From Miltoncostaeales bacterium (GTDB taxonomy: Bacteria > Actinomycetota > Thermoleophilia > Miltoncostaeales > Miltoncostaeaceae), in NCBI GenBank assembly GCA_030829765.1, contig JAUROO010000117.1:1-5930 (forward strand): a stretch of DNA of 5,930 bases. Reading direction: 5' to 3'. Under the pieces are notes generated by a model that saw nothing but the letters and a program-made list of their open reading frames with translations, did not search any database and was not told where the DNA came from. The position numbers were made by a program, and so were the translations under genes. Each line of letters starts with the position of its first letter. Position 1 is the first letter of the stretch. Of this stretch, positions 5,732 through 5,930 are shown piece by piece.

Positions 5732-5930
5732 TCAGGCGGGCACTTCGCGAGCGGCCTCGGGCCCCACCGTGAGGCAGGCCTCGTGGAGCGCCGCCGCGAG
5801 CGCGGTGATGCGGCTGCCCGCCGGGCTGTAGGACGCGATGCCCGTGACCTCACGGACCACGCGGCTCTCGAGCACCGTGGAGATGACCAGGGCTCCGTCC
5901 GCTGAGGCCAGGTCCGCCACGGAGCGCTCG
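5732..5930 (-). CDS. Unidentified protein, C-terminal 65 residues (N-terminus beyond the window)
   Basis: The frame is open from the right edge to a TGA at 5732 and reads ERSVADLASADGALVISTV, then VLESRVVREVTGIASYSP, then a helix SRITALAAALHEACLTVG and the end PEAAREVPA. It does not resemble LemA or M48 proteins. The ADGALVIS stretch recalls the DGAL/V-hydrophobic motif of DisA-N-type nucleotide-binding domains, but the FG and RHR motifs expected afterwards are not seen, so I make no assignment. A GTG at 5920 could start a 62-aa protein, but a gene continuing past the edge is more likely. It is 44 bases upstream of lemA on the same strand and may be co-transcribed. Codon usage matches its neighbours. 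Confidence 0.6.
   Translation of the reverse strand, partial: ERSVADLASADGALVISTVLESRVVREVTGIASYSPAGSRITALAAALHEACLTVGPEAAREVPA

Noticed and set aside
4281..5831. Plus-strand open frame of 516 codons antisense to M48 and LemA
   Set aside because: It is rich in His, Arg and Gly with no recognisable domain, and it lies opposite two strongly identified genes with all their catalytic or hallmark residues.

Overview
The window is a high-GC stretch (G or C at most third codon positions, many GTG starts) that looks like a chromosomal segment of an actinobacterium. A DrrAB-type ABC exporter, a possible leaderless divergent promoter pair and lineage-looking hypothetical proteins fit that phylum. A deep-branching class such as Thermoleophilia is a guess from general impression, not shown by the sequence. 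There are no rRNA or tRNA genes, insertion sequences, CRISPR arrays or phage genes.

Layout from left to right: (1) 1-1473, minus strand: an ABC-2 exporter operon, ATPase (475-1473) then permease (1-478, cut by the window edge), joined by a 4-base GTGA stop/start overlap. (2) 1474-1531: a short divergent promoter region with a TANNNT -10-like box just upstream of each start codon, suggesting leaderless mRNAs. (3) 1532-1894, plus: a 120-aa acidic protein of unknown function. Its stop shares a palindromic CTAG with the convergent gene. (4) 1891-2841, minus: a Xi-class glutathione transferase / glutathionyl-hydroquinone reductase, with a Cys3His putative zinc-site protein (2867-3298) 25 bases upstream, probably one operon. 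(5) 3299-3430: a relatively AT-rich regulatory stretch with TTGACA-like repeats and an inverted repeat. (6) 3431-3637, minus: a 68-aa four-cysteine protein. (7) 3692-4093, plus: an Hsp15/HslR-type S4 RNA-binding protein. (8) 4094-4190: a convergent spacer with two overlapping GC hairpins. (9) 4191-5687, minus: an HtpX-like M48 membrane protease and LemA, directly abutting (TAGGTG). An unidentified upstream gene (5732-5930) is cut by the right edge.

Functionally this is mostly envelope and stress housekeeping: lipophilic compound export, quinone/thiol redox chemistry, ribosome-associated stress RNA binding and membrane-protein quality control (LemA plus M48). No clearly new multi-gene system is visible. 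The best leads are the two small cysteine-motif proteins, the repeat-rich control region at 3321-3385, and the question of which thiol the Xi-class transferase uses in an actinobacterial host.
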